Assembly: GCF_022682495.2 (NCBI RefSeq) | Contig: NC_071389.1 | Span: 184,621,556-184,685,555, forward strand | Length of the DNA: 64,000 nt | Reading direction: 5' to 3' | Origin: Desmodus rotundus | Taxonomy: Eukaryota > Chordata > Mammalia > Chiroptera > Phyllostomidae | Part shown: piece after piece, positions 1 through 13,409 of the stretch | Layout of the letters: every line of letters begins with the position of its first letter | Position numbering within the stretch: position 1 is the stretch's first letter | Made by a program: the position numbers and the translations under genes | Notes under the pieces: model-generated | Database searches by the model: none | Told to the model about the DNA's origin: nothing | Seen by the model: only the letters and a program-made list of their open reading frames with translations

Positions 1-399
1 ACATACAGCGTTCTGCTTATAAATATGGATATGGATATTGGGATGTGAATGCTAGGAAAAGCCTCCTTGGACACTCACGCAGGCACAAACGCAGGATGCT
101 GCAGTAGTTCCTCTAACAAATCTTCCCGCGTAAAGGATACTAGTTTGGTCAAATGCAGTTGGTTCTAATGAATGGGTTTCTTTTCATGATAAAGAGTAGT
201 GATGGCCCCTCCTGAACATGAAAAGCACGCGGTAGCATTTCCAGGTTCGGGAGAAACCGCCGGATCACAGAGTGCCAGCAGCAGGCAATGGACAGACCCC
301 AGGGTCCCTAGGAGCCAGACGTCCCATGCACAGGAGGAGGGCCATGCCTGAGGTGGCACCCCGAAGGAGGTCCCCGGCATGCCACCCCAAAGCTCTGCT

Positions 400-686
400 T
401 AGTGATTCTCAACCAAATGTCTGAGCCTCTCAGACAGGAGGCTATCCAATGGGAAAAATTTAACAGGATGTGAAAATAGGATTGTTTTTTTTTAAACTAC
501 AAAATTGAAAATCCCCAAACATTAAAATGTTTAGTTTCCCAACACAAATGAATTTTCCAAAAGTATGCGAAGGTGAAGTGTGAACATTTGAATACTATTA
601 AACAGCTCGGAGTGAAATGGGTCAGGATTTCCCACACGTTCCGAAGATCAGTTCGGGATGTCAGATGGAAGAGGCTGAGAACCACT
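400..686. mobile_element. hAT/Charlie-type non-autonomous DNA transposon remnant
   Basis: The ends are imperfect inverted repeats: AGTGATTCTCAACC on the left and the complement of AGTGGTTCTCAGCC on the right (about 671-686). This is the usual hAT-Charlie (MER5-like) terminal sequence. The size of about 0.29 kb fits a MITE. No clear 8-bp target duplication remains, so the copy is old. Subfamily not assigned. Confidence 0.6.
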
Positions 687-690
687 TTCA

Positions 691-2870
691 GCTGTAACAG
701 TGCCTCTCCTGGCTACACTCCTCCCACATTTGCATAAAATTTATAGTCTATCATGCAAATCGCACTCAAATATTTCTCATGAGAAAAGCGTATGAACCTT
801 TGAAAACTGTTAGACGCAATGCGCTGAATAGCCCATAGACATGGGGGAGTACAAAACGGGAAAGAAAAACGCCGATACATACATGTGTATACATATACAT
901 CAATTTACCCTTTTCCTTCTTCCTGTAAAAGCAAGTGAAACAGACACCTGGGATGAAAGCCAAAACTCACATGGGACAGATTTTAACCGTACACTTCAAA
1001 ACCAAGTATGTTTCTCATTTTTAGGACAATGTTTGCACGTCAACTGGTCACAAGTCACAAGTGAATGAAGTGTAATAGACACACACACACACACACACAC
1101 ATTCTCATAAGTCATTGGACATCACAAATTTCCTGCTTTGCCAGGACACAGCCCCTACAGCCACTGACAACACTTTGCAACACATTACATAGCGCAAGGT
1201 CAGCACAAGCAAATAACCATTTGTAACCTTACATTATGAACCTGGTGGATGGCTGAGAAAGGAAATCCAGCGTTCTGATTGGTCCATATCTCACAGACAG
1301 ACGACTGCTGATATAAACAGAAAACTATCTCATCTTGTCAATATTTAAAACACGGCAGCTACCAAGGTAGCATTGAGGAAGGGAAAGAGGAAAATAATAA
1401 AAAGCAAAGAATCACATTTCTTAAAAAAGAAAAAAAAAGCTCAAAAACTGCCCAAGGTTTAATGAGTGACTTCCAAGCCATTCTTTTGCTTAAAAACATT
1501 TTGGGTTGGCTAGAAAGAAAAAAAAAAAAAGGCTATTTGTGTATTAGCTTTGTGTCACGGAAATTACCAATCATGCTGGGAAAAGCAAGCCGTGGTTTAC
1601 ATCTATCTGCCAAAGAGAACAGAAACAGCTTCCCTCTTCACATCATTCATTTCAGAGGATCAATATTTTCATGAAAAGTTGGGAAAAAACCTTTAACACA
1701 GGGCAAACATCTTTATTTTCTTATCTTCAAATGACCATGAGCAAGCAACGCAGTGAAATGACTTTTGTAACTTAGTCACTGCTCCATGTGCTAAACCTAG
1801 GGGATATCCTTCCCTCCAGAGTTCTCAAGGGCAAATCTCTGTGGCTAACGAGGGGAGAAGTGTCAGCGTGCGGCCTAGCAGTGGGAGTGTGAGGTGGCAG
1901 AGGTGTGAGGTGGGAAGGAGGCTGGGTCAGGGTGGGGGAAGCTCAGCTCTGCTATGTAAGCAGAAACTTTGGGGAACGGCAGTGGTGCACCTCATGAATC
2001 AGCTCCGTCCTTCGCTCTCCCACCACGCCACTGCCAATCTCATAACTAACAATTATTAGCAGGCAATACGGTCTGCTCAGGACCAAATGCCAAACCAAGC
2101 AACGCCCCCTCCCAGGAGTTAGAGTAGAAACCACCAAATAAACTGACTAGGCTCCTGGCTGACCTTTACAGAGTTCTTTTCCGGAATTCTATCATTCTAA
2201 AAGGCACTGTGAAATTGAATCAGAAAATGGCAGAGCGCCTAAACGTATTCAGCAAGCACTGTGAACCTCCTGAGAATTCATGAGCAGACAGTGCAGAGAT
2301 CAGTGCAGGAGGGAGATGAAAACATGCGCGATATGGTTTGGAAACCCAGCAAAGGACTGTGTCGTCGGCAAACGACTTAAGGAGAAGAAAGCTTCTCCCT
2401 GGCTAAGTGTTTCCCTCGCCCCCACCCTCCCCGAAACGCTCACCAGAAATTTAACGTCTCTCTCCAGTTACAACGGCATCTCCACACACACCTACATCTT
2501 TGATGTCCATCCCTCCTGTCATCTGGATGGCTTGTTGGGGACAGATTATCAGGTTACAGGCATTCTATTAAGCAAGAAAGATCCCCGGGGTCTGACCAAA
2601 AGGCACCTCTGACCACCTTCCACTTAAACCAGCTCTGCTCTTCCCAGTTCCTTCTTGAAGCCTCATGCTATTTTTTCCATGGGGACATCTTCCTTTTCCT
2701 ACTTTTCAAAAATGAAATCTCTAGCAAGCTCAGTCTTGGGCCCAACAGCTGCCACCTGAATTAAATAGATTAACTCCAACCTTCCGTGGGAATACCATCC
2801 TAACAGGCACACACATACTCCCAGGACACCCTTGACCTTTTCCGCTCCCTCACCCACAGTTCTGAGATAA
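691..2870. other. Intronic DNA without recognised feature
   Basis: Apart from the AC microsatellite I recognise no gene or repeat family here. An octamer-type ATGCAAAT occurs near 753. A GC-rich pocket (1.84-2.0 kb) has short open frames of no recognisable kind. Confidence 0.5.
1079..1100. repeat. (AC)11 microsatellite
   Basis: Perfect AC dinucleotide run of 22 bases, flanked by unique sequence. Confidence 0.95.
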
Positions 2871-2879
2871 CTCTTCTAC

Positions 2880-3010
2880 ATCAGCGTCCGTGGACTTTTA
2901 GAGCTAGAAGTAATGCAGGACTACCTGCCATCTGACAGATGAAGACACTGACATTCAGAGAGGTGAAGTGGCTTGCTCAGGTCACACAGGGAGTGTCACA
3001 GCACGTCAGC
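2880..3010 (-). repeat. MIR SINE fragment
   Basis: A stretch like the minus-strand MIR core is visible: 'ctgacagatgaagacactga', then an 'agaggtgaagtggcttgctc' block and 'aggtcacacagg'. It is diverged and truncated, as expected of this ancient tRNA-derived SINE. Confidence 0.65.
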
Positions 3011-3019
3011 CCACTGGGA

Positions 3020-6000
3020 TAGCTAGGAAGGAGTGCCAGTCTTCTGCTGACCTCACCAGAGGGCAGAGGGACTCTCCAGTTACATGGAACTTATTTTACT
3101 GTTCATGGAACAGTCTCAAGTCCTCTGGGGCTCAAATACCCAGAAGTCTTACTGTTTTCCCATCATCATTCCTACACGGGCCATCCCGTTGCTCCTCCCT
3201 GATGGGCAACAGGCCACCTGACATTTTGGGAAGACTGTATGACGTCTTGGTCACTCTGAGTCTTGAAGAATCCATTCGGTATAAAACCCCAGTGTCATAG
3301 GTGATTCCAACATTGCTTTCCCTCACCACAGGCCAGTCCTGGGGCTTCAAAACCCTGGGCTGTCATGGTGAACTTTGGGTGTCCCCAACCCCAAGCTCTA
3401 CCTCCTCCAGTGTTCTTAGTTAGGGAGGAGAGTACAGAAGGACCTGAGCTGAGTTGTGTCTGACGGTTGTCACTGGGTGTCAGGGGAACACCACCTTGGC
3501 CTCTGATGCCCTCTTGAAGGAACAACCCCAGCCTGGGTTGGACTGTATCCACGTAAGCTCTTCGGAGAGCTCTGCAGGGGCGGGGCACTGTCCCCATTGC
3601 ACAGTTCCTGACTTGTGAGATCTGGCTCCAGCTTGGCTCCCTGCACTGAGCCCTGCTCAATCAAACACACGCATGAATGTACTGCACGTGGGGTGTCAGG
3701 GAGAAGGCGGAAGCCCAGCCCCCCTCTGCATGCCCACTCGCATCACACAGAAACATCCTTGTCATGCAGGGCAGGCTCCTCGGCAACCACTCTCCTCTCT
3801 GCCAGGGCATCTCCCTCCACGTCTCTATGCTTCAGCTCAGGTTGGTGCTACGTGCATCTGCTGCCCGAGGTCCAGCTGTGGAAAACGATGTGTCTCGACC
3901 TCTTGGGGGTCCCCCACCCTGGATGAGTGTTCCTCAGGGAGTCCTTCTCACTGGGCTTGGAGTGCATGGGGACGCGCTCACTCCCCTCCCATGGAAGGGA
4001 GGAAAAGCCTCATCCCTTTCCACAGTGGCTCAGACAGTTCCCTGCACTCCCCCAGCATCAACCTCCACTGCATGGACAGACTGGTAGCTGAGTGTGGCAG
4101 AGCAGGGCCACCGCCCCTCCATAACCCTTGCTCCTTTCCCTTCAGAATGCGCGGTATTCACAGGAAAATTCCCACCGAGCATCCTGTTATGTGAATGTAT
4201 CTCCCCACAGTCACAGAGAGTTACCAGGGAGTTGAGGAGGGAAAAGAGGGTCTCACAACATATGTACATTAAAAAAATTCATATAAAAATTTTCTCATGA
4301 AGAAAAACCCACCTCTGGTCAAATACACTGCAGAGAGCTCACATGTGGCTTACATCTCTTTTAAAGAAGTTACAGTGACAATTTTCCATCTACAAGCTAT
4401 GTTTTAAACTCTAGAACAAGTAACACCTCTATCACTTCCAATACTTAAGTGAGTCATTGCAAATGGTAAAAAGCCTTAAAAAAAAGAGTTTAATTGTATT
4501 TTAGTTATGAAGGTTGTTTTTAAAAAAGCCGATACATTTCCGACACCCAGGAGTCCTGTGGGCAGTAAGGGATCTAGCAGGCTCACGGGGCAGTGACGTC
4601 AGGCGGACCAGCTGTAACTGGCACCTTTATACCGTGAAATGGCACTTCCAGACGCACGGTTATTAGGCTGAATGCTGGGCTAAAATTTTTTTTAAATACA
4701 GAAGTTTCCACTGCAGAATTTCATTATATTTAAGAAGATAATATTTCAGGGTATAACGTATTAGAGTACTGAGTTTTGAGAAGTTTTGAGAAAAAAAATA
4801 TAATACACGTAATAAAATGTCCCCTGGGGCCCCAATTCCTAGAACAGAAGTGATTTAAATCTCAGTTTTAATTAAGCCTTAGGATGTCTTCATCTAAAGA
4901 GGAATAATAATAGTACTTGGCCTACATATTTCACGAGGTTGTTGTGCAGCTCATGGGAAGCTTCCTGACAGAGGTAATGTTCTCAACTTTTTCACAGCTT
5001 CTAGGACCTAAATTCCTGGGACTTCTGGACCACAGGAGGCCGTCAAACGCGTTAACTGAGTGAACGGAATCCCAGAATGTGTTTAAAAATGTCCTGGTTC
5101 ATAATGAAGCACCGCAGGAAAATCAATTAATGTTGTTCATCACCACCTGTAGTTGGTCCAGGTTGTTGTTGTTGCCACTTGTGCCTTTAAATGAGTCACT
5201 GTAGACTCATTTCTGGTAAAATGCACCCGAAATCAACCCTGCAGACTTCTTGTCAGAAAAGTTCTCATTTTTCCTGATGAGGGTTTGAAAAAATGCGGCC
5301 AGTTTGGTTGAAGAGAGCAGGAACATTTGTAATTAGCCCGCCTGGATGTTACAGGGCTGCTTGGAAACAATTCTATAAAAGGACGTTAAAACCCCCCCTT
5401 TGCAATTTCATTTGTCCATTAACATCCTCTCATTCCCTTCTCCACATATCCTGCAAAGGCTAATGTAGGTTATCTGAACCTGAATTACAATGAAATCCAC
5501 ATAAATGGGGGTTCAATAAAAATCTAGTAGTCTTATAACTGAGATATAATTAATAATGGTTATTTCTTTCACGATGAAGTTAATAGAAATTTGAAGGTGT
5601 CTAGTTTTATCTTTAGTTCACACCTGTCTCCTGACTGTGGAAACGGTTTCTTAAAATACAATATACATCTCGCTCCTGTTACCATCTGTATCTCAGATTA
5701 TCACGAACTCAGTTCAGAAAATACGACATATTTGCATTGAAATCTAAGAGTAAAATAAAAGTGCATCACCTGTCTCCACAGTTTTCCTCCTAAAGGTGAG
5801 CTTCTTTTCTGCTCAATTTCTGGTAGCAAGCCAGTAGCTTATAGTAAGTTCTCGCCTGTTCACCATCCATTTCCCCGCTGCTTTGCTGGACAATTCTCAA
5901 AAAGTGCTGCAACATCTTCTACTCAAAGCAAACAGGCTTCTTCCCTTGACCCAACACTCTCCTTGAGGCCCTGCTCCATTTATGTTCTTCTTAGAGAAGC

Positions 6001-6170
6001 CACACGCTCCAAGAAGTATCCATGCGGCCGCCACCCTCCCTTTTCCTGTCCTCACCTGAGCCTGCTCTTCTGAAACTGCTCTTCTCAGTACCCTCCACCC
6101 TGCCAAACCCAGCTGCTCACCTGCCTGACCTATCTGACACATGTGGTCATGCCTTCCATTTCTCAGCCTT
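3020..6170. other. Intronic DNA; GC-rich pocket, then AT-rich unique sequence
   Basis: A GC-rich segment (about 3.44-4.15 kb) has three overlapping plus-strand open frames (103-173 codons) without family resemblance. This is expected by chance in GC-rich DNA with few stop codons. From 4.2 to 5.9 kb the sequence is AT-rich and looks unique. No feature is assigned. Confidence 0.5.
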
Positions 6171-6179
6171 CTTTGCTGG

Positions 6180-7030
6180 TTCCTATGATCCTGTCTCCTC
6201 TGACCCCTGGAGCATCAGTGCTCAAGCCTTTTCCCCCCTCAGGCTGGATTAGGTGGTCTCCTCCAGTCCCAACTCTCAACCTTGTATCTCCAGCCCTGAC
6301 CTGTCTTCTGAACTCCAGACTCAGATATCCAGTTGCCCTCCTGACACCTCTACTTGGATGAACAGCAGGCATTGTAACCTTAAATTAAATGCCCGAAATT
6401 AAGCTTCTGATGACCTCACTTCCACTTCAAGCTTTCCTACATTGGCAAATGCCGACCCCCTTCTTCTGGCTAGAGTCCTCCTTTTACTCACTTTTCTCAT
6501 TCAACCCCGCGGGAAACCCTATTGAAATCTACTTCCAAAATCTTCTCACCCTCCTATCACTACCTGGCCCAACCCACTACCTTTTCTTACTTGGATCATT
6601 CCATTAGCTTCCAAACTGGTCTCACTGGTTTGCTTTTATCTTTGCCCCCTTAGTCGTTATCCACAATACAACAGCCAACATGATTCATTTAATGTGTAAG
6701 CCAGATTGTGCTACTTTGTTCCACTTAACTCAGAAGAAAATTCAGAGTCCTAACCATGCCTGCAAGATCACCATCCTCTGGCACCATCCCTGCCTTCCCT
6801 GTCTGCCCTCCTTACTACAGTCCTTGCTCCTGTTCACTTGGTTCTGAACGGCACAGCACGCTCTTGCTTCCTGTGCTTCTCTCTCTGCTGGAAATGGTCT
6901 TCCTCCATACACTGCAGGACTGGCTCCCTCACTTCCTTCAATGTCACTTGCTCAGAGCACCCAGCATTTTATATCCAAATCAAGTCTGTGCTGCCCCCAC
7001 TGCAAAGGGATTACTCTTTTGAGCAGAAAC
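6180..7030 (+). repeat. L2 LINE, 3' portion of ORF2 and 3' UTR
   Basis: The pyrimidine-rich text follows the known order of the L2 ORF2 end: the 'cctgacacctctacttggatg' block, then 'ggtctcactggtttgctttt', an 'acaacagccaacatgatt' block, 'agccagattgtgctactttg', 'cagagtcctaaccatgcctg', then the 'gctggaaatggtcttcc' and 'actggctccctcac' blocks. It is diverged, with no intact reading frame. Confidence 0.72.
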
Positions 7031-9980
7031 TGAAAATGTGAAAAACAACTTTAAAGCATAAGAACCTGTCTCCCTGGCACCTGGACATTCATTCAAAGAT
7101 AGTTCCTGCTCATTGATTGGGTGTGAGGCTTGGGTTACAAAGTGAGTAGGGATCCATCCTGCTTTCAGTTGATGTCCATGGGATGGTAATCACCATGGAC
7201 ACCATCCTTTTTCCATCGTTAGGACCAGTAGTAAACTGGGATTCAGAGGCTGACGGTGGGTCTTGGAACGGAGCAAACTAAAGACACCTCCATCACGTCA
7301 ACACCAGTTAGGCCCCGAAGACCTTCTGGGAGTCGGCTGGTGCTGTGTAACTAGTGTAATAAAGAAACTTGTATGAATAGAGCCCTCCAGTCAGATTTTA
7401 TCAGAGATGAAATTGTCTGCCTTGTTCTGGCCCTGAAAAAAAGTTGACTTTTTCTGTTTCTTCCTTGTGTTTGTCATAATTCTTTCACATTGAAGAGTGT
7501 TCAGATATTGACCAGAAAGAATCCAACAAGTAACAAGAAAGGTTCTGAGCAAAAGCTAAAGGAATAATAAAGTCAATTCCTTCTCTTGGATGACAGGGCT
7601 TCTATAGTAAAACAAAAACAAACTTGAAGAGTGAACAAAACAGCTTCAAAGGCGAAAGAAAAAAGGGCACGCCAACAGAAGAGGCCTCGGTCAGGAGCCA
7701 GCAGACTCTGCGGCTCCTTGCGCGGAGACTAAAATGAGATGAGTCTGTCAAAGGGCGGAGTCAGACAAATTCAGTTTAGTCAAGCACCTCATCTGCAGCT
7801 TTTCTAGCAGTAACAGCCCCACAGCCTCTTCTTTCATGGGCTCTAACTGAACCTGGCCTGGAAATCAGAATATCTCCACCTTCTGTCTCTCCCGAGTTAC
7901 CCCCAGGCCCAGCATCTTATCATTTCTTCTGCTATAGGTACAGGAACGACCCTCCTTCTCTCCTTTCAGGTGAGTTTTGTGTTACTTACATGGCTCCCGA
8001 ACCAACTGTGTGACTCATGATTCTTTTCTCCAAGTGCACTGTGAACGACTCAAGTTCTAGGTTTCTTACCACTGACACTTTTTTATTTATTTGTTTATTC
8101 ATCCATTCATTTATTATTGTCAAAATTAAAATATGTTTTTAGTCTTTCAATTACAGTTGATCATCCTTCCTTCCTTCCTTCCTTCTCTGATTCTGATACT
8201 GATGGCACATAAAATAAGCCCTTAGCTGCCAAAGCAGGAGAAAACTACAGGCTATGAGACTCCTGTTATTCATTTGTAGAGATAATATATAACCTGCATC
8301 CCCTAATATGACAGTTGTAGCCCTGAACGACATTGCACAATTATTTATGAAATTTTTTCACAGGGAAAAAATAGAGCAAAGAAAAAAATGGGGCACTAAA
8401 TCAAGATCCTGTTGTATAGCTCCCCAGGTTCTCTGGGTGTTGCAGGGGATTTAAGGCAACTGGGAGCAGGCTATTTATTATAATATGGACTACTTTACCT
8501 GTTCTACTTCAATATTTGGATGCTGTCACAATCATTTTCCAGGGTGACTAAAAAGCAGAAATATTAATGACATTCAGAAAAGCAGCAGCTTTTTATCATA
8601 ACATGAATTGCTGCAAAGAAACTCGATTTTGCAAAGTATTGTTGTTCTTTGCCTGTAACATCTCTTTAAAATACACATTATGTTCCTTTCTTGCAAGCCA
8701 AAGCTGTCATTTTCTTTATTTAAACCCACTTATTAGCTCTGCGCTTAACATTGCTTCCTGCCTCTGGTAAGAAAAGAGGCATCGGACAAAGCCATTCATT
8801 CAGTGATGTTTATCGAGACCCCCATTATTTCCTCATTTTATCTGTGTGGCAAATATAGGAAAAAAAGGTCAAACTGAACAATTATCTGGTAGGTTACAGT
8901 TTTTCCCTCAGTTCTGTCTGTTCAACACTGAAATCAATAAATCGTGGGTTACTTGAAAGGCACGTTTTTTTTGAGGTAAGCTTTTCAAAAGAGCACATTG
9001 CATAGTCAGGAAGGATCACTGATACACAGAATGTTGACTAAGTTTTAAAAAGGTAGACTAGGATTACGTAAGCTTGATGAAACTATTTTGGCTGGAAAGT
9101 AATAACTTTAATGTAAAATCCTGCACTAAGGTTAAACACCCTCCCCCACCCCCCGAGGCTGAGGGCTGAGAAGGGAGGCATGACTCATGGTCATTAATAA
9201 AGGCTAGAAAACGTCCCAAATTGGGGAATCTAGCATGCCATGTAACCCACAACCCGCTTATCAGAATGATACTGGCAAGGAGCTGGATGTGGTTAATATA
9301 GTGAAGGAAAGACATCAAATTGTCTTCAAAGACCTATTCTCAGCTAGAGGGAGCAGGTGTCTTCTTAGCTGTTTCAGAAGACAGCAGGAGTTTAAGGAAG
9401 ACATGTCAATTCAATATAAGATGAAAGTTCTACCAATTAGAACTTTCCCAACGATGGGGATGCCTCACAAAGTGGGGGCCACCTTTCCAGTGACAAGTTT
9501 ACGTGGAAACTTGTGGGTATTATGAAGGATGCTCATCATGAGACAGGACTAGATACATTTTTCTGGCCCCTACCCACCCTAAAATCCCCTGTTTTTCTTT
9601 AATAAGAGAACAGAAGAATCGTCCAGAGGGCATTAATGCATATAGAAACACAGCCTCGTGTGATGCTGTACCCAAACCTCATTAAGTCAGAGACCTGTAC
9701 AGAAAGGGAGTCACCTCATTTCACAGCTGCTGACATGAAGCCATTGTTTGCTGTCCCTGACTTGTAAAGAATGAAAAATTGGGTGTCAAGAGCAAAGGAT
9801 TTTCTTCAAATACAATGCTTATGCACGCTACTTTAGAGGGGCGACAGTCTACTAACCTTGCACTTACCTCAAGCTTTAGATATTAATAGGGTTTGTCAAA
9901 GGACGCAAAACATTGCACTGGAGCCTTTTGGGGTTCTAGGATTTCCCGAATGTGGCGTATACCCAATTTGTAGCAACAGT
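7031..9980. other. Intronic DNA without recognised gene; minor simple repeat
   Basis: Mostly unique-looking sequence. A short TTCC run lies at about 8165-8186, preceded by T-rich sequence with 'caattacagttga' (about 8147-8160), which resembles the extreme 3' end of the bat L1/HAL1 type in minus orientation but is too short to call. An AP-1-like TGACTCA lies near 9180. Confidence 0.45.
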
Positions 9981-9984
9981 GGTT

Positions 9985-10075
9985 CACGCAGGCTGTGAAG
10001 CTAGACTGCCTGGGTTTGACTCCCGGCTCTGCTTCCACCCTGAGCCTTGTGTGAGTCATCTGGTCAACAGGAGTT
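9985..10075 (+). repeat. MIR SINE fragment
   Basis: The core 'gactgcctgggtttgactcc', then 'cggctctgcttccaccc' and 'ccttgtgtgagtcatctggt', matches the plus-strand MIR order. Only about 90 bp remain. Confidence 0.65.
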
Positions 10076-10499
10076 TCTGGAGTCGTGCTCATTATAGAGA
10101 ATTAATAAATGACCAAGGAAGAGTCAGTCAGGCCTTGACCATACACAGCTGACATTTAAAGAGAAATAAAATATAGTGATATACGCTAACTCATAAAGCA
10201 TTTGAAAGTATCTAAGTATGAGTACCCTCCATAACGCCTTTCCAAGGAGCTCCGGTGCTAACTAGGTGCTAACAGGAGAGGGGCATGCACAGTGTTTGCG
10301 TTCCTAAGAGCTATTGTTTCTGTATTAGTGGAGAAGGATTACTTTGGGTGTACAAGCTGGAAAATAGCAATGGTTTTGTAGAACAGAGCTAAATATCATG
10401 AGCGTTCCTTTAAAATGCACTTATTTCCAGTTGCAGTTTCTAGAAAATCCATGGTATAGAAGAAAGCTAGACATTATTTCAAAATAATAACAATACTTT

Positions 10500-10710
10500 C
10501 TAAAGCAGCCCCAGTATATAGCTTTGTAGTTTGGAAACTACCCTGACAGATATTCCTTTATTTGTGCCTCACAATAATGATGTAAGGTGGGCATTAACCT
10601 TGGGAAGAGAAGACTAAGGCTCTGAGGAGCTAAAAGGCCTGTTCAAAATCATAGAGGTAATAGATACCAGAGACGTGAATTTTTTACCCAGATCTCATGA
10701 CTTCAAATCG
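10500..10710 (-). repeat. MIR SINE
   Basis: Minus-strand MIR order: 'tttatttgtgcctcacaata', 'agactaaggctctgaggagc', 'ctgttcaaaatcatagaggt', ending in a 'cccagatctcatgacttc' block. Strongly diverged. Confidence 0.6.
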
Positions 10711-10719
10711 GGTATTTAA

Positions 10720-13230
10720 GAAAATCACATCAAATTGAAAAACGGAGTCAATACCTGTGTGACGTAACAATGTTTATCACACATTCTCATGCAAAGGCAA
10801 AGTGGGTTTATTCAGGTACCCACTAGTGCTCTCTCTGTCTGCCTACAACCCATATCTGTTTCTGGCCATGGCCCTTTCACTCCATGGGAGGGGCTCCCTT
10901 CCCATCCTTCAGTCCATGTGGCTCAGGTGGAGCTAAAACCACCTGCAGGCACGTGACCTAAGCCTGGTTAATCACCTCCCCCCATAACACACACACACAC
11001 ACACACTCCTTTGTGATTACCTCAGGGCAGATAAGAGATCCAAACCAGGCTGATCTGAACCTGTGGGACTCAATCCTGGGACTTTTGGGGGAACTCTTAG
11101 AAACATAAGTCCTCTTTTTCATTGGTTCGAGTTTAACCAGAATTGGATTTAAAATTCCTCTCAGGTAGAGAAAGCTTGTTTGGGAAAAGAGCCAACCCAG
11201 ACGAGAGAGAGCCAGAGGGCAAGATATCACACGAGCCTTGGGATCAGGCCTACCCGGACGCTGCAGGGAAATGATTCAAATACATGCCCTTTTGTGCTTA
11301 AGACATCTTGAGTAGAATTCTTGCTACTTGCATGCATCCAGAGGAGTCATATACAAACGAAATTAACTCAGACAGCACTGCATAATCAGCTCTACTTCCT
11401 GTAGACATTAAAAAAGCCTCTATTTTTTTAACATTGAAAAAAGAAGAGGGAGAAGGAGAATAAGAGAATTTTCCTACCCTTGGAAATTGAGCAAGGTCAG
11501 ATTATATCAACTAAAACTCTGACCCGCGGACCCAAGAACTGGACTGAATATAATGAGAAACACTCCAAAAACTTAACACGTGGAAAATAGCTTGGTGTGC
11601 CTCTGTGTGAACAAGCTGCTCGATGTCAGCAAGCCTAAGGCGCCACGAAATACCACAAGGTCAGGGGCACTGACAAGGTTTTTACACATTGTCAGATTTT
11701 TTATTTATTTGGTTGAAAATAAGATCTTTGCTATTGCATTTTTAAAATCCATGGTCTGGTTTTAATTGGAAACATTCACCTTGGTTAAGTCCCAGAGCAT
11801 GGAGGAAGATTAGCAGAATGACCCGTGGCATTTCGGTCTGTCCAGCCTTTGTCAGAATAAACTCCTGGACGTCTTATTTGCCTCACTGAGGGGCTTGGTG
11901 GAGAATAAAAGAACCAAGACTTTTAGGAAAAGCATCAAAACCTAAAAATGTTCCCACTACTTTTTAAAGACCGATGAACAGGACAGAGAGTAACATGTCC
12001 ACATGGCCTGAAGAACACCCATCATATTAGAATTTCCACTCCCAACATTGCCACAGGGAGAGCAGCGTAGGGAGGGCACAGGGACAGTTCTTAATCAACT
12101 ATCCACATTAACAAACAGGGTGGACAACCCATCAGGTCTAAGTTTCAGGTACGAAAGCAACGTTTTCCACTTGGGCTTTAAGGAATAGGTGGCGGACGGT
12201 CTAGAGTTCCTGGCTTGAAACAGGGCTCAGATATCATCCACGTCCCAAGTCATCCCTGAAGCTTGCTAACTCGACACACTGTCAAACTGGGAGCTCCTGA
12301 TGGAAGAGCTTGCTGAGTTTATTCTTCAACTTTTTTTTTTTTGGTTACATATCATCTGTCTGTGTTTAAGTATTGTAAGTTGCTCTTCAGACCTTCATGG
12401 AAGAAAATGTTGAAGCCATGGACAGGCTGAGCCTTTCTAAGGAGTGGCTAGGTAATGAAAATCTAAATTAAAAAATAGCCACTAACTTATGGCCATTAAA
12501 AAATTCTGATATAACACAGTGGTGAGAAAACTTGTCTAGTTTGGGGGAAAAATTACTTAAAATGCTGTTGCTCTTAACATAGTCGTGCTATTTTCTGAAG
12601 GTTCAGTCTGCACATCCCCATAATGTCAGAACAGTGGGAAGAATCTCCAGGAACAACAGGCTTTCCCTCCCAGGGAAAGTATCAAAGAGGAAATAGTAAG
12701 CTTCCTTATTTTCCAGAGATGGGTAAGCATTTGCCTCACGGCTTCCTAAGATGGTCATGCTTCTGTAGCTAAAAATTTTGGGTACTGTGTTAAGTTCTAA
12801 ATTTCATTTAAGGGAAAAAAAAAAAAACCCCTAATCCTTTCTTTTTCAATGTGTTGTCTTACCCTGTACAGGGACAGCATGCTAATACTGCGAGATTCCC
12901 TTTGCCGTACACTTTGAGAACCTGTATTTGCAGGGAGCTATTCCATCTCCCCTGCTTTCCCTGGCTTTAATGATTCGTCTGCACAGACCCCTTCTCCATC
13001 ACGGTAGATGCTCCCTGGCAGCCTTCATATCCATACAAGCAAGATAACAAAGAGGAAAATTCCAACTCCATTCTCAATATGCATTCTAAGCATGGATGAC
13101 ACTAGCACAAAAAGATTGTCTTTACAGAATGCTATAACCATCTGATAGCCTTGGCATTGATTGGCGTCACAATGAATTAGGGACTTGGAATTAGGGACTG
13201 ATGGGTGATATATCTGAATTGCTAGCCATA
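10720..13230. other. Intronic DNA without recognised gene
   Basis: Contains the AC run at 10.99 kb, a poly-T at 12332-12342 and A-rich tracts. I recognise no mobile element or coding exon. Confidence 0.45.
10986..11006. repeat. (AC)n microsatellite
   Basis: Uninterrupted AC run of about 20 bases in otherwise unique intronic DNA. Confidence 0.9.
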
Positions 13231-13234
13231 TCGT

Positions 13235-13400
13235 TTATATATATAGTGATTTAAAGTTTGAAATATGCTTTCACATGAATTTTCTTATCTGATACACACA
13301 AATCTGAGACGCAGGCATGACTCACATTGTCTATGACAAGAAAACAGAAGTTCAGAGAGTCCACATGACTCTCTGGTACAGCCAGAAAGAAACCAAAACA
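13235..13400 (-). repeat. Probable MIR SINE fragment
   Basis: The order 'gctttcacatgaattttctt', a 'ctgagacgcaggcatgactc' block, 'aacagaagttcagagagtcc' and 'acatgactctctggtacagc' resembles the minus-strand MIR end and core, but with heavy divergence. Confidence 0.4.
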
Positions 13401-13409
13401 CAACTGCAA

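Noticed and set aside
3615..4194. Three overlapping plus-strand open frames (103-173 codons) in GC-rich DNA
   Set aside because: No domain, no credible splice or promoter context, and three frames are open at once, which is what GC-rich DNA poor in stop codons gives by chance.
8060..8190. L1/HAL1 3' end in minus orientation
   Set aside because: Only about 20 bases resemble it and the rest is T-rich and TTCC simple sequence; too little to call.
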